A stretch of 5,710 nucleotides of DNA, from contig JAFWGD010000032.1 of assembly GCA_017515355.1 (NCBI GenBank), positions 1 through 5,710 on the forward strand. Reading direction: 5' to 3'. The notes beneath the pieces were generated by a model. It saw only the letters and a program-made list of their open reading frames with translations, searched no databases and was not told the origin of the DNA. Shown piece after piece: positions 5,250-5,710 of this stretch; positions within the stretch are counted from its first letter, which is position 1; every line of letters starts with the position of its first letter. This DNA is from Coriobacteriales bacterium (GTDB lineage Bacteria > Actinomycetota > Coriobacteriia > Coriobacteriales > CADBOM01). The position numbers and the translations under genes were made by a program.

Positions 5250-5710
5250 CGAGCTTGCCGCCAGCCGATCGCTCATGGAGCGCGCCGGAATCGAGATGAA
5301 CTCCAGGCCAGATCTCATCTTCATCTCAGAGCAGGTGCCCGATGGCGCTTCCGTTCTCGACCTTGGTTGCGGAGACGGACTGCTTCTTCAATGGCTTCGC
5401 GATACCAAAGACTGCAGTGTATTCGGTGTCGAGATCGACGAGGATGAGGTCATCGAGACCATAGCCCGTGGAATCCCCGTGCTTTGCCATGATCTCGACG
5501 AAGGGCTTGAGATGTTCGAGGACTCCTCCTACGACATCGTAGTCCTCTCGTCCACGCTGATGCAGGTCAAGAGCCCGGGCAAGCTTATGGATGAGATGTT
5601 GCGCATCGGCAAGACGATCATAGTCACCTACCCGAATTTCGCCTATTGGAAGATTCGCAGCTATCTGCTGTTGCGCGGCAGGATGCCCGTCGGATCAACA
5701 ATTCCTTATA
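5239..5710 (+). CDS. metW: Methionine biosynthesis protein MetW, partial at right edge
   Basis: The first 157 residues are present; the gene continues past the window. MetW has a class I SAM-dependent methyltransferase fold and accompanies MetX; in studied proteobacteria it supports homoserine acylation, and its own methyl acceptor is unclear. Visible motifs are the SAM-binding DLGCGDGLLL (41-50), the acidic strand end GVEID (63-67), DLDEGLEMF, the YDIVVLSSTLMQV stretch (98-110) and the MetW-specific run IIVTYPNFAYWKIRSYLLLRGRMPVGS (127-153). ATG 5239 is well supported: AAGGAGG (5227-5233) lies five bases upstream, inside metX, and the start precedes the metX stop (TAG 5247-5249), giving translational coupling. 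No defects are visible in the part present. Confidence 0.93.
   Translation, partial: MTDSELAASRSLMERAGIEMNSRPDLIFISEQVPDGASVLDLGCGDGLLLQWLRDTKDCSVFGVEIDEDEVIETIARGIPVLCHDLDEGLEMFEDSSYDIVVLSSTLMQVKSPGKLMDEMLRIGKTIIVTYPNFAYWKIRSYLLLRGRMPVGSTIPY

Overview
The window reads as bacterial chromosome from a moderately GC-rich, probably single-membrane organism. Codon third positions lean to G/C and most genes have a clear Shine-Dalgarno sequence. An actinobacterial lineage such as the Coriobacteriia is my guess from the style and gene mix; no marker gene here proves it.

Layout. Genes diverge from an intergenic region at 3873-4082. Leftwards on the minus strand run purE (purine synthesis), a GatB/YqeY-family gene joined to it stop-to-start, a CNNM/CBS/CorC-type membrane protein, a secreted RlpA-like double-psi beta-barrel protein, and the start of an unidentified gene that leaves the window at base 1 and appears frameshifted. 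Rightwards on the plus strand, metX (homoserine O-acyltransferase) overlaps metW, a methionine-linked methyltransferase-fold protein that leaves the window at base 5710. purE-yqeY and metX-metW each look like one transcription unit. The CorC-like gene stands alone behind a weak hairpin terminator. The RlpA-like gene and its downstream neighbour are 5 bases apart.

Non-coding sequence. The largest gap (977-1474) is much more AT-rich than the genes. It holds an extended -10 promoter facing the RlpA-like gene, a set of TGCAT-centred boxes lying over that promoter, a perfect 12-base direct repeat with a 21-base period, and an 8-bp hairpin with a GAAA loop in the predicted leader. The metX/purE divergent region holds a 24-bp near-perfect palindrome before metX and two overlapping hairpins before purE.

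I see no phage, IS element, CRISPR array, RNA gene or clear new multi-gene system. The most unusual signals are regulatory (the boxes over the rlpA promoter, the metX palindrome) and the 4-base GCAT duplication that seems to put the left-edge gene out of frame.
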